Shown here piece after piece: positions 61,081-64,000 of a stretch of DNA of 64,000 nucleotides (the stretch's first letter is position 1; every line of letters starts with the position of its first letter). Under the pieces are notes generated by a model. It was not told where the DNA came from and ran no database searches. It was given only the letters and a program-made list of their open reading frames with translations. The stretch is taken from the NCBI RefSeq assembly GCF_001591585.1, contig NZ_BCVE01000004.1, positions 248,001 through 312,000 of the forward strand, read 5' to 3'. A program made the translations under genes and the position numbers. The DNA comes from Niallia circulans NBRC 13626. Its GTDB lineage: Bacteria; Bacillota; Bacilli; Bacillales; Cytobacillaceae.

Positions 61081-62694
61081 TTAAATCATCCTCATAATTA
61101 ACCTTGTTATTCTTGCCTGTAACTCTTTAATACTGAATGGTTTTGTAACATAATCATCTGCACCTAACCGTAATGCTTCAGCAATATCATGTTCACTTTT
61201 TCTGCCAGTCAACATTAAAATATGAGCATTATGCTGATAAGACGTCTTTTTAACAATTTGCAGGAGCTCGAGTCCATCCATTACAGGCATCATTCCATCC
61301 AAGATAAGAAAATGCATCCCATTCTCTTGTAATCGCTTGGATTCTAAAAATTGCATCCCATCTTCATATTCTGCGACATTTATGGTAAGGTTATTTATTT
61401 CGATGGAATCCAATATATTTTTTAAAATAGAACGAATGAAGGAATCATCATCAACAATCGAAATATTTAATAATTTTTTATTTGATGCTTCCTTCCTTTT
61501 ATTAGCGCTTCGAATACAAGCACGTCCATCTTCCTTGGCTAAATAAAGCGCCTCATCTGCCTTCTCAATTGCTTTATTTAATGGTATGTCATTTGAAGTG
61601 ACTTCAAATACACCAGCAGAAAAGCTCAAAGAAAATTTGCCACCATTTTCTTCGAATTCTATTCCTGAAAAACGCTTAAGCATCCTGTTTAATACATCGA
61701 TAACTTCAGATTCTCCCGCTCGTTGAAAAAGAATGACAAACTCTTCGCCACCAAAACGAAAAAGTGTATCTGTGGTTCGAATATTTGTTTTCAAGAATTG
61801 GGCAAAAGCTTTTAATACCTTATCGCCTACAACGTGACCATATGTATCATTGACTCGTTTAAAATAATCAATATCTACAATAGCAATGGTACCAGAAGTT
61901 TTGGTCCGAGCTGTATCACTAATAAAACGAGTATAAGAATCCTTTAAAAACTTGCGATTATATACTTCTGTTAATTCATCAATTAATACAGACTGGTCAA
62001 AGATTTTCTTTCGCTCGATATGTCTCTCAATTCGAATCAGAAATTCTTCTATATCAAGCGGCTTTTCCATATAATCATCTGCGCCCTTCTTATATGCAGC
62101 TATTCTCTTTTCTCTTGAATTATCAATACTACATATAACCTTTGGAACAAATGAGTGCTTCGTATGCATCTGAATATCATCTAGGATATCTAAACCGGTT
62201 TTAAATGGCAGGTTCATATCAATAATGATACAATCTGGCTGCATACTGTAAAATTGCTCAATCGCATTCTCCGCATTAGAATTTGCTATTACCATCCAGC
62301 CTTTACGCTCCATCATTTCCTTTAAGAAAATCAATAAAGAAACATCGTCATCAATTAGCTGAATAAGCGGTACTTCAATATCTCTAAAGTCAGGAATTTT
62401 ATTAATATCTTCGTGAAAATGCTCGTACTCTTCACAAATATCAAGTAATTCACTTAAAAAATTCTTTAGCTCGGATTGTGCCCAGTCTCCTTCTCTTTCT
62501 TCCACCTTTGTCATTAATCCCGAAACTAAATGAAATAACAAATCCAAATCTAATGTACCAGAAGTGCCTTTAATCGCATGCAATAACCTATAAACTTCCT
62601 CATTTTTAATGATCTCTGCTGCTTGTTTATTTAACAATTCATTTAACTGCTGTGTCATTCTTGTAATAAATATTGCCTTATATTTATCCAACAC
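61081..62694 (-). CDS. HPt-REC-GGDEF-REC diguanylate cyclase
   Basis: The 537-residue protein starts at GTG 62694 or TTG 62691, after GGGATGAT. An HPt domain (1-100) has phospho-acceptor H39 in LLHAIKGTSGTL. REC1 (110-225) has D115-117, D159, S189 and K211. The GGDEF domain (235-395) has an intact GGEEF (315-319) and product-inhibition site RTTD (306-309), spaced 5 residues before it. REC2 (408-537) has D415-417, D466, T496 and K518. It is the first gene of the operon. It is probably an active, phosphorylation-gated c-di-GMP synthase that drives the exopolysaccharide genes behind it. Confidence 0.93.
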   Translation of the reverse strand: MLDKYKAIFITRMTQQLNELLNKQAAEIIKNEEVYRLLHAIKGTSGTLDLDLLFHLVSGLMTKVEEREGDWAQSELKNFLSELLDICEEYEHFHEDINKIPDFRDIEVPLIQLIDDDVSLLIFLKEMMERKGWMVIANSNAENAIEQFYSMQPDCIIIDMNLPFKTGLDILDDIQMHTKHSFVPKVICSIDNSREKRIAAYKKGADDYMEKPLDIEEFLIRIERHIERKKIFDQSVLIDELTEVYNRKFLKDSYTRFISDTARTKTSGTIAIVDIDYFKRVNDTYGHVVGDKVLKAFAQFLKTNIRTTDTLFRFGGEEFVILFQRAGESEVIDVLNRMLKRFSGIEFEENGGKFSLSFSAGVFEVTSNDIPLNKAIEKADEALYLAKEDGRACIRSANKRKEASNKKLLNISIVDDDSFIRSILKNILDSIEINNLTINVAEYEDGMQFLESKRLQENGMHFLILDGMMPVMDGLELLQIVKKTSYQHNAHILMLTGRKSEHDIAEALRLGADDYVTKPFSIKELQARITRLIMRMI

Positions 62695-62815
62695 TATAAA
62701 TCATCCCGACTACTTTAACCAAATCATTAAGACTGTTTTGATATTTTTCCCGACATATAAAAATTAATCATAAACATTTCATCCTAAATATTAGGAAAAC
62801 CAAAAGACTGCGCAC

Positions 62816-62842
62816 AAAAAAACAGACCAAAAAACTGGTCTG
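62816..62842 (-). terminator. Intrinsic terminator of proC
   Basis: CAGACCA and TGGTCTG pair around a 6-base loop, followed on the minus strand by seven T. It separates proC from the exopolysaccharide operon, whose promoter must lie between 62695 and 62815. Confidence 0.9.
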
Positions 62843-62986
62843 ATTACTACAATAAATATAACATTTCGATAGATGTGTATAATTAAATTACATTTTTCTT
62901 CATTATTAATTTTTTCTTTTATATTATATAAAAAGAAAACAAAATATAATAGAGAAACATTTCCTAATTTCTACTTTTATTACTTG

Positions 62987-63802
62987 TTAATTTTCCTTCT
63001 TCATTCTGCGATTTTTACGATCACAGCTTTCCATTGCTGCCAAAATTGTCCCTCTAAATTGATTTTGTTCCAATGCAGTAATTGCTTCAATTGTCGCTCC
63101 ACCAGGTGTGCATACTTCATCTTTCAATATTCCTGGATGCTTACCTGTTTCTAAGACCATTTTTGCTGCTCCTAAAACAGATTGAGCAGCTAACTTGTAA
63201 GCTTTCTCTCTCGGTATTCCACTGCGAACGCCACCATCTGCCAATGCTTCAATAAACATATAGACATAGGCTGGGGAAGAACCGCTAATCGCAGGAATAT
63301 AATCCATTAAGCTTTCTTCCACGACTTCCACTTGCCCAAATGCTGTAAACATTTCTATTATAAAAGCAATTTCCGGCTCTGTAACTCTTTCATTTGCACA
63401 AAATACAGTCATCCCTTCTCCTACAAGAGAAGGAGTATTTGGCATGGAGCGGATAACCTTTGCATTTTTTGATAACTGTGATTCTATGTATGCCATCTCA
63501 ATTCCAGCTGCGATTGTAACAATGATTGTTTCATTCTTCACATAGGAGAGAATTTCTTGTAAGACCTCTCCATATAAATGTGGCTTTACTGCAACAATAA
63601 GTACATCTGCAAAGCTTGCTACTTTTTTATTATCTAATGTCGTTTCTATTTGAAAGGTTTCCCTTACCATTTGCGCGCTTTCCGCAGATTTCGTACTAGC
63701 CAAAATATCCTCTCTACTCAAAAAAGAAGACTGCAGCATTCCATTTACCATTGCTTGAGCCATTTTTCCACAGCCAATGAAACCAACTTTTCTTTTTTCC
63801 AC
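62987..63802 (-). CDS. proC: Pyrroline-5-carboxylate reductase
   Basis: GTG 63802 is 8 nt after AGAGGA. The 271-residue enzyme has an N-terminal NAD(P) motif (VGFIGCGKMAQAMVNGML), RSMPNTPSLVGEGMTVF, and the family signature around VCTPGGATIEAITALEQ. It catalyses the last step of proline synthesis, NADPH-dependent reduction of pyrroline-5-carboxylate. B. subtilis has several paralogues (proG, proH, proI), and ComER is a relative; the length and motifs fit a true reductase. Confidence 0.93.
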   Translation of the reverse strand: MEKRKVGFIGCGKMAQAMVNGMLQSSFLSREDILASTKSAESAQMVRETFQIETTLDNKKVASFADVLIVAVKPHLYGEVLQEILSYVKNETIIVTIAAGIEMAYIESQLSKNAKVIRSMPNTPSLVGEGMTVFCANERVTEPEIAFIIEMFTAFGQVEVVEESLMDYIPAISGSSPAYVYMFIEALADGGVRSGIPREKAYKLAAQSVLGAAKMVLETGKHPGILKDEVCTPGGATIEAITALEQNQFRGTILAAMESCDRKNRRMKKEN

Positions 63803-63893
63803 TCTGATCTTCCTCTCATGTTTGTCCTTTTACTCTTACATAGTATGAGAAGAAAATCAACAAATCTATCTAAGCTGTTTAGTGTTTAGAATA

Positions 63894-64000
63894 TTAGCAC
63901 ATCATTTTCGGACCATTTTTTCTTTGATAATACTGCTTAATTTGATCAATTCTGATTGCTTCTTCCATACATAAATTCCCTTTATCTGAATGAAAAGACA
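63894..64000 (-). CDS. C-terminal fragment of an unidentified gene, cut by the window edge
   Basis: An open frame from base 64000 ends with TAA at 63894; its last part encodes MEEAIRIDQIKQYYQRKNG followed by PKMMC. An ATG with AAAGGG upstream inside it could alternatively start a 24-codon peptide. Too little is visible to assign a product. Confidence 0.35.
   Translation of the reverse strand, partial: SFHSDKGNLCMEEAIRIDQIKQYYQRKNGPKMMC

Noticed and set aside
1-64000. CRISPR arrays, prophage, tRNA or rRNA genes
   Set aside because: No regularly spaced repeats, phage structural or integrase genes, or recognisable tRNA or rRNA sequences were found by eye.

Overview
The window looks like a chromosomal segment of a low-GC, Gram-positive Bacillaceae bacterium. 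The DNA is strongly AT-rich, genes have strong Shine-Dalgarno sites and many TTG/GTG starts, and intrinsic terminators are frequent. Several blocks have recognisable Bacillus subtilis counterparts: btr with an esterase, bmrCD, corA, yvaD-yvaE-yvaF, a pbuG-like permease under a purine riboswitch, yhcT/yhcU/yhcX, yhdB, bdbC with a thioredoxin, ykaA-pit, and a proC-type gene. I cannot fix the genus. No rRNA, tRNA, CRISPR array, prophage or replication origin was recognised.

Layout. 0-3 kb: a siderophore-responsive AraC regulator (cut by the left edge) and a siderophore-type esterase, divergent around a perfect Fur box. 3-8.5 kb: the heterodimeric multidrug exporter BmrC/BmrD behind a leader peptide and attenuator-like terminator, then an MFS exporter. 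8.9-11.8 kb: XRE regulator, chemoreceptor, ribosomal-protein-type acetyltransferase. 12-18.5 kb: two CNNM/CorC-type transporters, an orphan response regulator, CorA and a YitT protein, so a cluster rich in cation-transport genes. 18.6-21.4 kb: a three-gene operon of a membrane-anchored SGNH hydrolase and an ABC exporter.

21.4-30.3 kb is an accessory region of small unrelated genes (tautomerase, VOC, DinB, WYL regulator, DUF3231, unknowns) mixed with decayed genes: a frameshifted DUF4279 gene, a hydrolase and a LysR regulator fused by one deletion, and a degenerate DinB gene. 30.5-33.8 kb holds a CUT1 sugar-uptake operon without its own ATPase. 33.9-36.7 kb has yvaDEF with a perfect palindromic operator, an isochorismatase remnant and an aminoglycoside nucleotidyltransferase-like gene. 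37-50 kb is mostly conserved core: purine permease and riboswitch, M14 peptidase, YhcX, disulfide-bond pair, YhcU/YhcT, GlsB-like protein, two oxidoreductases, phosphate transporter and an S51 peptidase. An IS1595-type transposase and a second YitT gene follow.

52.1-62.7 kb is the most striking part: six tightly packed or overlapping minus-strand genes that appear to be one operon. In order of transcription they encode an HPt-REC-GGDEF-REC protein, a HEAT-repeat membrane protein, a processive GT2 glycosyltransferase, a 1082-residue anchored glycosidase-like protein, a single-domain response regulator and a hybrid sensor kinase. Together they hold every part needed for a His-Asp-His-Asp phosphorelay, a diguanylate cyclase and an exopolysaccharide synthase. 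A proC-type gene and a gene fragment end the window.
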